Shown here piece by piece: positions 18,551 to 26,177 of a stretch of 64,000 nt of DNA (positions within the stretch are counted from its first letter, which is position 1; each line of letters begins with the position of its first letter). A program made the position numbers and the translations under genes. The notes under the pieces were generated by a model. It searched no databases. It was not told the origin of the DNA and saw only the letters and a list, made by a program, of their open reading frames with translations. Source of the DNA: an uncultured Christensenellaceae bacterium (GTDB taxonomy: Bacteria > Bacillota > Clostridia > Christensenellales > Pumilibacteraceae); contig CAJULK010000010.1 in NCBI GenBank assembly GCA_910587455.1, positions 1 to 64,000 on the forward strand. The letters are read 5' to 3'.

Positions 18551-19657
18551 ATGAGTTCGTACTTCGACGAAAGAAACGAAAAAACGGTTGCGGCAATAGA
18601 ATGTCTGTTAGACGAGCTGCCCGACTTCGCACGGCAATTCAATGTGGGAATATCCATGCGGACTATGCCGCTCACAAGACTCGGATATCTTCGCGATATC
18701 CGGGTTTTTTGCGATTATCTTACAAAAAAGAAATTCCGCGGCAAAGCTCCGACGGAACTTACGGTAGCCGATCTCGGCAAGCTGTCGCCTATCGACATCG
18801 AAGCGTATATAGACTATCTTACCGCTTACACGCTCGACGGGAAAAAACATTCTTGCAAGGATTACGCCAAAGAGCGCAAGGTCTCGTCGCTGCGCGCGCT
18901 GTTCAAGTATTTCTACAAAAAAGAAAAGCTCGACAACGACATAATGACAAAAGTCGATACGCCAAAAACCCATCTCAAACCGATAGTGCGGCTCGACGTC
19001 AACGAGGTCGCGGACATTCTGGACGAAGCCGAAAACGGCAACAACCTGCACGGACGGCAAAAATCCTTTCACAATGCTACGGCGGTGCGCGACGAAGCCA
19101 TGCTCTCGCTTTTTCTCGGCACGGGTATTCGTATAAGCGAATGTGTGGGGCTGAACCGCAAGGATATAAATTTCGACGACAACAGTTTCGTAGTCACGCG
19201 CAAAGGCGGCGACACGACTATTCTGTATTTTTCGGAAGAGGTTGCCGACAGCCTGCGCAAATACATAGACTGGCTCGACGCCCAGATATTGGAAAGAACT
19301 CCGTTCGGCAAGCGCATAACGGACAGCGACGCGCTCTTCATATCGAGCAAAGGCAGACGAATGACTCCGCGCGCCGTCGAGATGATGGTAAAAAAATACG
19401 CCGGCGCGGTCACTCCGTTCAAGCGCATAACGCCGCACAAACTGAGAAGCACATACGGCACAAACCTTTACCGCGAAACGCACGACATATTCGTCGTGGC
19501 GGACGTGCTCGGGCATAAGGACGTAAACACGACGCGCAAGCACTATGCCGCTATGAGCGATGACATACGTCGGGACGTCGTAAACAAAGTAAAGCTGAGA
19601 AGTTCGGACGACGAATGTACGGCGAGCGCCGATTACGACGCGGACGACGATGATTGA
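18551..19657 (+). CDS. Tyrosine recombinase, XerC/XerD-like
   Basis: A 368-residue site-specific recombinase. An N-terminal SAM-like core-binding domain (about 1-150) precedes a catalytic domain with all expected residues: the first arginine in GTGIRISE, lysine in TRKGGDTT, HKLR, GH in VLGHKDVNTT, and the nucleophilic tyrosine in RKHYA. It cuts and rejoins DNA through a 3'-phosphotyrosine. It is longer than typical XerC/D (about 300), with an internal insert and an acidic C-terminal tail (DYDADDDD). It may be the chromosomal dimer-resolution enzyme, or a recombinase for a local switch, because it is cotranscribed with a PadR regulator next to a giant surface gene. No dif-like site was identified. 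The gene starts 1 nt after padR and overlaps the next gene by 8 nt. Confidence 0.9.
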   Translation: MSSYFDERNEKTVAAIECLLDELPDFARQFNVGISMRTMPLTRLGYLRDIRVFCDYLTKKKFRGKAPTELTVADLGKLSPIDIEAYIDYLTAYTLDGKKHSCKDYAKERKVSSLRALFKYFYKKEKLDNDIMTKVDTPKTHLKPIVRLDVNEVADILDEAENGNNLHGRQKSFHNATAVRDEAMLSLFLGTGIRISECVGLNRKDINFDDNSFVVTRKGGDTTILYFSEEVADSLRKYIDWLDAQILERTPFGKRITDSDALFISSKGRRMTPRAVEMMVKKYAGAVTPFKRITPHKLRSTYGTNLYRETHDIFVVADVLGHKDVNTTRKHYAAMSDDIRRDVVNKVKLRSSDDECTASADYDADDDD

Positions 19658-20099
19658 AACGCACGACGGCATAATGCACACAAGCATAGATTCGCTTCTC
19701 AACGATTCGGAGATCAATATCATCGCCGATTTGTTTTTGGCGTGCTTCGAATTCGACCGCGGCACGCAAAGCTACCGAACATTCAAAAACACGGTAATAC
19801 TTATGTCGCGCGGGATATGGAGTCTTGAAGAAGTTTACCGTTTATTGTCCGAGTGCTGCGACAAGACCGCACAGACGGTAAAACGCGACGTTATAAATAT
19901 CATACGTTCGACGGAAAGACCGATGCATGAATTATTCAACAACGCCTACGCACCTAAGGACGCGCCGTTCGACAGGCGTCCGCTATCCGTGACGATGTCC
20001 GATTCACCCGACCCCGAGTATGTTGTCGGTTTTCTCGGCACTGTACTTTTGTACCTGATAATCACCAATTATCCCAAATACGATTCGGTGCGGAAATAA
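19650..20099 (+). CDS. Small protein with a Spo0A C-terminal-like DNA-binding domain
   Basis: A 149-residue protein. The stretch from TQSYRTFKNTVILM through SLEEVYRLLSECCDKTAQTV to KRDVINIIRSTE (about residues 39-95) follows the order of the Spo0A effector domain: conserved G/S-Y-x-x-L start, a recognition-helix segment equivalent to the family's T-x-S-x-V-E-R-A-I-R-H-A-I, then a helix ending near ELF. There is no receiver domain. The C-terminus has a hydrophobic stretch (VVGFLGTVLLYLIIT) that could touch the membrane. The similarity is by eye only and could be wrong. The gene overlaps the recombinase by 8 nt and ends the operon before a hairpin. Neither the ATG at 19650 nor the one at 19674 has a clear ribosome-binding site. 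Confidence 0.55.
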   Translation: MIETHDGIMHTSIDSLLNDSEINIIADLFLACFEFDRGTQSYRTFKNTVILMSRGIWSLEEVYRLLSECCDKTAQTVKRDVINIIRSTERPMHELFNNAYAPKDAPFDRRPLSVTMSDSPDPEYVVGFLGTVLLYLIITNYPKYDSVRK

Positions 20100-20214
20100 C
20101 CGCCCCTGTCTTTTGTCTTTACGCATGCAGGCGCGCGGTCTGCTTTACGCATAAAACCGGGTACAAAAAATCGACTGATCGGGGTCTGCTGCAGATTTTC
20201 GTAACAAACAAATA

Positions 20215-20254
20215 AGCGCACTACTTAATTTACAAAGTAATGCGCTGTATTTTT
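20215..20254. terminator. Terminator between the recombinase operon and the cupin gene
   Basis: Arms AGCGCACTACTT (20215-20226) and AAGTAATGCGCT (20235-20246) pair with one mismatch and are followed by GTATTTTT on the plus strand. It closes the plus-strand operon and faces the cupin gene, so it may also act on that transcript. The preceding sequence, 20101-20214, holds nothing else that I recognise. Confidence 0.7.
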
Positions 20255-20278
20255 AAGTTTATGACGATAAATTGAAAT

Positions 20279-20608
20279 TTATCGTTCCGCTACAACGGTT
20301 AGCAAAACCAAATCTTCATTACCCGTATTTATGATAGTGTGATTAGAGCCTTTTTTGCAAATATGACAACAACCTGCTTTAAGCTGTTCTTCTTCTCCAT
20401 CGCAAATAGCTTTTCCTATTCCCGAAATTACATAGTTAATGTCATCACTTGTATTATGACTATGTAAACCGATCGATCCCCCTGCGTGAATCGAACAGGA
20501 AATTATCTTGCCACTATCGCACGCATACATTTTTGCGGTCATTTTACCCGTACCGTTATTCATTCCGAATATCTTTACGCCCTGTATTGTATTAAAATCA
20601 ATTAACAT
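20279..20608 (-). CDS. Small cupin-domain protein
   Basis: A 109-residue protein with a single cupin beta-barrel. The metal motif region is present (GGSIGLHSHNTSDDINYVI, with the family's G-x5-H-x-H pattern), followed by a G-x-G-K turn and the second cupin segment ending in H (KKGSNHTIINTG). Such single-domain cupins bind a metal and act as sugar or amino-acid isomerases, dioxygenases or sensors; the substrate cannot be read from the sequence. It has its own promoter and a GAGGT ribosome-binding site. Its codons are clearly more AT-rich than those of neighbouring genes, which suggests recent acquisition. Confidence 0.8.
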   Translation of the reverse strand: MLIDFNTIQGVKIFGMNNGTGKMTAKMYACDSGKIISCSIHAGGSIGLHSHNTSDDINYVISGIGKAICDGEEEQLKAGCCHICKKGSNHTIINTGNEDLVLLTVVAER

Positions 20609-20638
20609 ATTTGACCTCGCTGAATCTATCGTAGAAAG

Positions 20639-20667
20639 AGTATAGCAAAATTACAGCAAAAAAGCAA
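20639..20667 (-). promoter_or_regulatory. Promoter of the cupin gene
   Basis: On the minus strand TTGCTT (20662-20667), a 17-bp spacer and TATACT (20639-20644). This gives a leader of about 24 nt with a normal ribosome-binding site. Confidence 0.6.
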
Positions 20668-20737
20668 TGAAAGATAATTCAGCTTCCTTGCTTTTTAACT
20701 CGGTGAAATACACCTGCGTCGATTTTTTGTTTGTACT

Positions 20738-20995
20738 TTATTTTATAAACCAACCGTTCAGCCAACACACCGTAAGTCCGACGGCAAGCCCAACCCCTAC
20801 TACGATGGCGAGAATTGCGGGCAACCGCGAAGCAAACCACGCACGCATCATCGCAAATGTTTCTCTTCGCGTCGGCTTGTCCTCTTTTGCCACTTTGCGC
20901 TTGGATCGCGGCGTGTACCAAGGCATACCTTCGACGTTCATATCGACGATCGTTCTGCCGTCGTCGTCTGCGTATGTCTTTTTGTTTTTAGGCAT
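20738..20995 (-). CDS. Small single-pass membrane protein after oppF
   Basis: An 85-residue protein of unknown function. The first 50 residues are charged and basic (MPKNKKTYADDD, then PRSKRKVAKEDKPTRRE). Residues about 58-80 form one hydrophobic helix, followed by a short tail (WLNGWFIK). The ATG at 20995 is 2 nt after the oppF stop and uses an AGGAG inside the end of oppF; a longer reading from 21028 would lack a site. It is the last gene of the subtilase-Opp operon, so an accessory role in the importer is possible but not shown. No strong terminator is visible after it. Confidence 0.65.
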   Translation of the reverse strand: MPKNKKTYADDDGRTIVDMNVEGMPWYTPRSKRKVAKEDKPTRRETFAMMRAWFASRLPAILAIVVGVGLAVGLTVCWLNGWFIK

Positions 20996-20997
20996 TT

Positions 20998-22248
20998 TTA
21001 CTCCTGCGGATACAAATGACAGGCACACATATGTCCGTTGCCGTAATCTATAAACTTAGGCTCGACCTCTTTGCAAACTTCCATGCACTTGGTACAGCGC
21101 GTATGGAACTTACAGCCTTTGGGCGGATGCGCGGGGCTAGGAATGTCGCCTTGAAGAATTATCCTGTTGCCTTTGTTATGCGGATCGGGCACGGGCACTG
21201 CGGAAAGAAGCGCGTGCGTATACGGATGCATGGGATTCCCGAATATATCGTTCTTATTGCCGAGTTCTACAAAGTTGCCGAGATACATAACGCCAACTCT
21301 GTCCGAAATGTGCTGTACTACGCTGAGATCGTGCGATATAAACAAATACGTAAGTTTAAGATCGCGCTGAAGCTCTTTGAGCAGATTGATTATCTGCGCC
21401 TGTATAGACACGTCGAGCGCCGAAACAGGCTCGTCGCACACGATAAACTTGGGCTTTACTGCAAGCGCGCGAGCTATACATATACGCTGACGCTGCCCGC
21501 CCGAAAACTCGTGCGGATAACGGTCGAAATAAAAGTCCTGCAATCCGCATTTACGCATTATTTCCATAACGTAGCTGCGGTATTCGCTCTTGGGCACGAT
21601 CTTGTGCACTTTGACCGCTTCGCCTATTATGGCTCCGACGGGACTGCGCGGCGGAAGGCTGCTGTACGGGTCCTGGAAAATTATCTGCATTTGCGTTCTG
21701 AGCTTGCGCATCTCGCGCGCCTTCAGCTTGGTTATATCCGTACCGTCGAACACTATGCGTCCGCCCGATATATCGTGTAGGCGCAGTATGCTTCTGCCCA
21801 TCGTGCTCTTGCCGCAACCGCTTTCGCCGACTATGCCCAGCGTTTCGCCGTACTTGACGTTGAACGTAACGCCGTTTACCGCTTTTACGAAAGTTTTGTC
21901 GAGAACAAGCTGCGTCTTGAACTTGGGCTTCATTACCGGCTGTTCGCCTTCCGCAATCGTCGATTCCGCAGCGGCTTCGGACGGCGCGGATTGGGCACTG
22001 TCGGTATTTTCGCTTGTCGCCGCCCGAGCATTGCCGTCGTCGGCTGCGCTCGCCGCTTTTTCGGCAGGCACGGCGGACACGACGAATTTTTTCATCTTCC
22101 ATTCTTTCTTGGTAAGAAAGTATTTTTTAAGATCGTAAACTTCGAGAATATTTTCGCGCTGCTCCGTGACGGGTCGGGCAAACTCCTGCGAAGCGGCTGC
22201 TTCGCTCTGCGCGTCGATATTCGTATCGGGCGTTAATTGCTCTGACAT
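20998..22248 (-). CDS. oppF: Oligopeptide ABC transporter ATP-binding protein, OppF-like
   Basis: A 416-residue ATPase of the dipeptide/oligopeptide importer. It has Walker A GIVGESGCGKST, Q-loop FQDPYSSLPPR, signature FSGGQRQR, Walker B FIVCDEP, an H-loop, and the C-terminal oligopeptide-ABC region with cysteines (CKFHTRCTKCMEVC) that often bind an iron-sulfur cluster. Between the first strand and the Walker A motif there is an Ala/Ser/Glu-rich insert of about 60 residues (roughly 55-115) absent from usual OppF proteins (about 320 residues). The start overlaps the oppD stop by 1 nt. With OppD it should form the ATPase pair on the cytoplasmic side of OppB-OppC. Confidence 0.92.
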   Translation of the reverse strand: MSEQLTPDTNIDAQSEAAASQEFARPVTEQRENILEVYDLKKYFLTKKEWKMKKFVVSAVPAEKAASAADDGNARAATSENTDSAQSAPSEAAAESTIAEGEQPVMKPKFKTQLVLDKTFVKAVNGVTFNVKYGETLGIVGESGCGKSTMGRSILRLHDISGGRIVFDGTDITKLKAREMRKLRTQMQIIFQDPYSSLPPRSPVGAIIGEAVKVHKIVPKSEYRSYVMEIMRKCGLQDFYFDRYPHEFSGGQRQRICIARALAVKPKFIVCDEPVSALDVSIQAQIINLLKELQRDLKLTYLFISHDLSVVQHISDRVGVMYLGNFVELGNKNDIFGNPMHPYTHALLSAVPVPDPHNKGNRIILQGDIPSPAHPPKGCKFHTRCTKCMEVCKEVEPKFIDYGNGHMCACHLYPQE

Positions 22249-23921
22249 TATTTCGTCTCCTTTGCGCGCGCGGTGCTGCGTTTAGCCGCGGGTTTTTCGC
22301 CGACCGACTTATCGGCGGCTGCGGCGGCAGGCTTTTTCGGCTTTGCCGCAGGTGACTTTTTGACCGCTGCGGTTTTAGCCGATGCCGTCGCTTTTTTGGC
22401 TGCCGACTGCTTTTTCGCCGGCTTTTTCTCGGCGTCGGGCTTTGAAGATTGCGCAACACTCTCGTCGGCGTTTGCTGCGGCAGCGGTTTCGGCTCCCGCC
22501 GCTCTCTCCGCTTCTGCTTCCTTTTCGCGTTTGAGCTTTGTAAATTCCTGCATACGCTCGCGGGCGCGATAGCACGCAACGCTGTGCGTCGGCGAAACCT
22601 TTACAAGGTGCGGATACTCCCCGTCGCACTCTGCCGTGCAATGCTCGCAACGGTCCTTGAAATAGCAATACTTAGGCATATTTATCGGGTTGGGAACCTG
22701 ACCTTTTATGCTGTACAGCCACTCTACGTCCTTATTTATCACGGGCTTGCTCTTTTGCAAACCGACTGTGTACGGGTGAAGCGGCATATCGAAAATCTCT
22801 TCGACCGTGCCTTTTTCTATCACTCTTCCGGCATACATAACCACGACGTAATCCGCCATGCCGGCAATAACGCCGAGATCGTGCGTTATGAGCATGATAG
22901 ATCCGTTTATCTTGTCTTTAATGCTTTTGAGAAGTTCGAGAACCTGCGCCTGAATGGTAACGTCGAGCGCAGTCGTAGGTTCGTCCGCGACTATCAGTTT
23001 GGGATTGCATGCGAGCGCCATCGCTATCATTACGCGCTGACGCATGCCGCCCGAAAGCTCGTGCGGATATCTTTTGTACACCGATTCAGGCATGGCGATA
23101 CCGACGAGATTGAGCATTTCTATGGTACGCTTTTTGGCGAGCGCCTTGTTAGCTCCCGGCGTATGCAAAAGCACCACTTCGTCGAGCTGATTGCCTATCG
23201 TGAACAGCGGATTAAGGCTCGTCATAGGCTCTTGGAAGATCATTGCGATTTCTTTGCCGCGAATACGCCGCATTACATTGGTCGGCATCTTGGCTATATC
23301 GTAAACTTTGTCTTCCTGTACAAATGCCGGGAATCCGTTGCCGTCGAGCGCCTGCACTCTTTTTACGAGCGGCTTGCCGTTCTTGTCGCAAACGGGATTA
23401 CCCTTGCGGTCGAGCACAGGCTCGGTCTTTACGACCATCTGCCCGTCCTTTTCCTCATACTCCCATACGGGAATGGGTTTGCCGTCGTCGTCGGGCTTAT
23501 AGACCTGAGTGTTGAATCTTATAGAGCCGTCTACTATCTGTCCTTGCGGAGCTTGCACGAGCTGCATGACCGACAGCGACGTTACCGACTTTCCGCAACC
23601 GCTCTCGCCCACAACGCCCACGACCGAACCTTTGGGCACTTCGAACGAAACGCCGTCTACGGCTTTGGAAACGCCTGCGTCCGTGAAGAAATACGTCTTG
23701 AGGTTTTCTATCTCCAAAATATTGGAGTCGTCCTTCATCTGCGTAGTGTACTCGGCTTCGTGCACTTTGCGCAGCTTTTTCTTCTCGTACATGCGAGTGG
23801 CTTTTCTGTTCTCGTTGGATATCCTGCGCGCTTCCTTACCCGAGATATAATGCGGGTCGTCCTTGTGCGTGATATGCCTGTACCACTCTTTGAGCTTTGT
23901 CATAAAATTCTTGTCCGCCAT
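22248..23921 (-). CDS. oppD: Oligopeptide ABC transporter ATP-binding protein, OppD-like, with extra insert and basic tail
   Basis: A 557-residue ATPase with Walker A GVVGESGCGKS, Q-loop FQEPMTSLNP, signature LSGGMRQR, Walker B LIVADEPTTALD, and the C-terminal cysteine motif CYFKDRCEHCTAEC. Two parts are unusual. Between Walker A and the Q-loop there is an insert of about 70 residues (roughly 115-190) with charged repeats of the form V-L-D-x-x-G-N/K. After residue about 465 there is a tail of about 90 residues rich in Ala, Lys and Pro, similar in composition to histone H1. Normal OppD is about 330-350 residues. The position 3 nt after oppC indicates a role in peptide import. Confidence 0.92.
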   Translation of the reverse strand: MADKNFMTKLKEWYRHITHKDDPHYISGKEARRISNENRKATRMYEKKKLRKVHEAEYTTQMKDDSNILEIENLKTYFFTDAGVSKAVDGVSFEVPKGSVVGVVGESGCGKSVTSLSVMQLVQAPQGQIVDGSIRFNTQVYKPDDDGKPIPVWEYEEKDGQMVVKTEPVLDRKGNPVCDKNGKPLVKRVQALDGNGFPAFVQEDKVYDIAKMPTNVMRRIRGKEIAMIFQEPMTSLNPLFTIGNQLDEVVLLHTPGANKALAKKRTIEMLNLVGIAMPESVYKRYPHELSGGMRQRVMIAMALACNPKLIVADEPTTALDVTIQAQVLELLKSIKDKINGSIMLITHDLGVIAGMADYVVVMYAGRVIEKGTVEEIFDMPLHPYTVGLQKSKPVINKDVEWLYSIKGQVPNPINMPKYCYFKDRCEHCTAECDGEYPHLVKVSPTHSVACYRARERMQEFTKLKREKEAEAERAAGAETAAAANADESVAQSSKPDAEKKPAKKQSAAKKATASAKTAAVKKSPAAKPKKPAAAAADKSVGEKPAAKRSTARAKETK

Positions 23922-23924
23922 ACG

Positions 23925-25160
23925 TTACCTCTTCATCTTGGGATCGAGCGCGTCGCGCAGACCGTCCCCGATAAAATTGAACGCCACGACCGCAAGAATG
24001 ATTATTATTCCCGCAGGCAGCCAGTCGGCTATGTAGTATTGCATTATCGTCATGTCCGACGTCGCAAGACTGACCATTTGCCCGAGTGAAGCGAGCGTGC
24101 TCGGCACACCCAAACCGAGGAAGCTGAGTGACGCCTCGGTAAGAATTGTTCCGCCCAAACCGAGCGTCATCGAAACAATCAACTGCGGCATGACGTTCGG
24201 AACAAGGTGCTTGAATATCTTGCGCGCCGAACTGAATCCGAGCGCGTCCGCCGCCACCATATATTCCTGCTCTCGCAAGAACAGTATCTGACCTCGGACA
24301 AGCCGCGCGGTACCCGGCCAGCTCAGCAGTGTAAGCGCGCCGAGCATTATGTATATTCGGTACGTTTCGTGTATGCCCGATCCGTCGAAAATAGCGCCCA
24401 CTATGAGCAAAATCGGCAGCGACGGAATACAGTTGAGAATATCGACGATGCGCATGATTATCATGTCTACCCAACCGCCGAAATACCCCGCAAGTCCGCC
24501 GAGTATAATTCCTATTACCGTATAAATCAAAACTACGAGAAAACTGAGCATAAGCGACATTCTTCCGCCGTACATCAGCCTTGCGAATATATCGTAACCG
24601 TCTCTGTCCGTGCCGAGCACGTGAAGCGCCTTTTTGCCGTTGCGGATTCCGTACGTGCCTGCCGCGGCATGAGCGTTAAGCTCCTGCGCCTGATTGAACG
24701 AGATTGTATAATACGTGTATGTCGATCCGTCGGGCGCGGTAGCCGTGTGCGAAATGTTGTTGTACTGTATTCTCTGCGCGGGCGATCTGTCGATCTCGCT
24801 CTGTCCCCAAGGCACGAACAACGGACCTATAAACGAGAACAAAAGCACCGCAATGAACACGGTAAGTCCTATTACGGACAGCCGCGAACGGAAAAAACGC
24901 TTGATGACGAGCTTGAACGGCGAAACTATGCGCACGCGATCCGCAAGCGCTTCGTCCTCAGGCTCGCCGCTCGCAGGCTCGGGCTCTGCCGACGACGAAC
25001 CTGCGATTATCGCCGCCGTACCGTCGGGCTGCGGCGCTGACGATACCGAACCGTCGATGCTTGCTTCGGCTGCCGACATATCTTCCGACACCGCTCCGAC
25101 CGCAAGCATGCGCTCTTCTTCGGCGCTATTCGATTGAATATTATCTTTCTTGTTTGCCAT
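23925..25160 (-). CDS. oppC: Oligopeptide ABC transporter permease, OppC-like
   Basis: A 411-residue membrane permease. The first 85 residues are acidic, low-complexity and probably cytoplasmic. They are followed by the OppC_N helix (FRSRLSVIGLTVFIAVLLFS) and, after a periplasm-side domain of about 100 residues, the five-helix transport core with the coupling segment EYMVAADALGFSSARKIFKH and LIVSMTLGLGGTILTEASLS. It should pair with OppB. It lies between oppB and oppD with gaps of 3-12 nt. Confidence 0.93.
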   Translation of the reverse strand: MANKKDNIQSNSAEEERMLAVGAVSEDMSAAEASIDGSVSSAPQPDGTAAIIAGSSSAEPEPASGEPEDEALADRVRIVSPFKLVIKRFFRSRLSVIGLTVFIAVLLFSFIGPLFVPWGQSEIDRSPAQRIQYNNISHTATAPDGSTYTYYTISFNQAQELNAHAAAGTYGIRNGKKALHVLGTDRDGYDIFARLMYGGRMSLMLSFLVVLIYTVIGIILGGLAGYFGGWVDMIIMRIVDILNCIPSLPILLIVGAIFDGSGIHETYRIYIMLGALTLLSWPGTARLVRGQILFLREQEYMVAADALGFSSARKIFKHLVPNVMPQLIVSMTLGLGGTILTEASLSFLGLGVPSTLASLGQMVSLATSDMTIMQYYIADWLPAGIIIILAVVAFNFIGDGLRDALDPKMKR

Positions 25161-25172
25161 AAATGAATTCGC

Positions 25173-26171
25173 CTACTTGGAAATCTTGATTCGGGGATCT
25201 ACGAGCATGTAAGTTATATCCGACAAGAGCGTGCCTATTACCGTAAGAATGGCTATAAACATGTTGTATCCCATAACGAACGGGATATCGCCCTGTTTGA
25301 GCGCACGGTATGCTATGTTGCCTATACCGTCGAGCGCAAAGACCTGTTCGAGTATCATCATGCCGCCGAACAGTCCGGGAATAACTCCGGCCATCATCGT
25401 CACGATAGGTACCATGGTGTTTCTGAAAACATGCTTGTAAACGACGGTGCGCTCCGAAAGTCCTTTGGCACGCGCAGTGCGCACATAGTCCTGATTGAGC
25501 ACTTCGAGCGTATTTGTGCGCGTGTGCCGCAAAAGTCCGCCGATAGAGCCGATTATGATAGCCACCATGGGCAGAACCATGTGCCAAAGCTGATTGACGA
25601 ATTTTCCGCCGCCGTTGCCCGTCCAGTCGATAGTCGCGTCCACAAGCCCCTGCGTGGGGAACCACCCGAGCTCGACCGCAAACACCCTTATAAGGAGTAT
25701 CGCGAGAAAGAACGACGGCAGCGATATGCCTATCATGGCGAATACGGACGTCGAGTAGTCAACCGCGCCGTACTGCCGCGTAGCCGCTTTTATGCCGAGC
25801 GGTATCGCTATAACGTATTGAAGCACGAACGCAAGTATGGCTATTCCGAACGAAATCCACATATGGTCGAGAATGACTTCGCCCACCGGCAGATTGTAAA
25901 GGAACGACGTACCGAGATCGCCTTGCAGCGTGGAGGTGAGCCACCCCCAATACCCTTCGATAATACCCGCAAAGGAATTGTCGGCAAGACCGTACAATTC
26001 CTTAATGCGTTCCATCTCTTCGAGGGACGCCGTTCCGTTAGCCGCTTGCGACAAAAACTTCTGCTCGACATAGTCGATAGGAAGGCATCGCATCAAAAGG
26101 TACAGAACGAGCGAAACGAAGAATAGTATCAATATAGAGTATAATACTCTTTTGATTATGTATTTAAGCAT
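25173..26171 (-). CDS. oppB: Oligopeptide ABC transporter permease, OppB-like
   Basis: A 332-residue permease with six predicted helices. It begins MLKYIIKRVLYSILILFFVS as typical of OppB/DppB and carries the ABC-binding segment DYVRTARAKGLSERTVVYKH and the downstream TMMAGVIPGLFGGMMILEQVF. The size is normal for the family. With OppC it forms the membrane channel for peptides delivered by OppA. The gene starts 6 nt after oppA. Confidence 0.95.
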   Translation of the reverse strand: MLKYIIKRVLYSILILFFVSLVLYLLMRCLPIDYVEQKFLSQAANGTASLEEMERIKELYGLADNSFAGIIEGYWGWLTSTLQGDLGTSFLYNLPVGEVILDHMWISFGIAILAFVLQYVIAIPLGIKAATRQYGAVDYSTSVFAMIGISLPSFFLAILLIRVFAVELGWFPTQGLVDATIDWTGNGGGKFVNQLWHMVLPMVAIIIGSIGGLLRHTRTNTLEVLNQDYVRTARAKGLSERTVVYKHVFRNTMVPIVTMMAGVIPGLFGGMMILEQVFALDGIGNIAYRALKQGDIPFVMGYNMFIAILTVIGTLLSDITYMLVDPRIKISK

Positions 26172-26177
26172 CTAATA

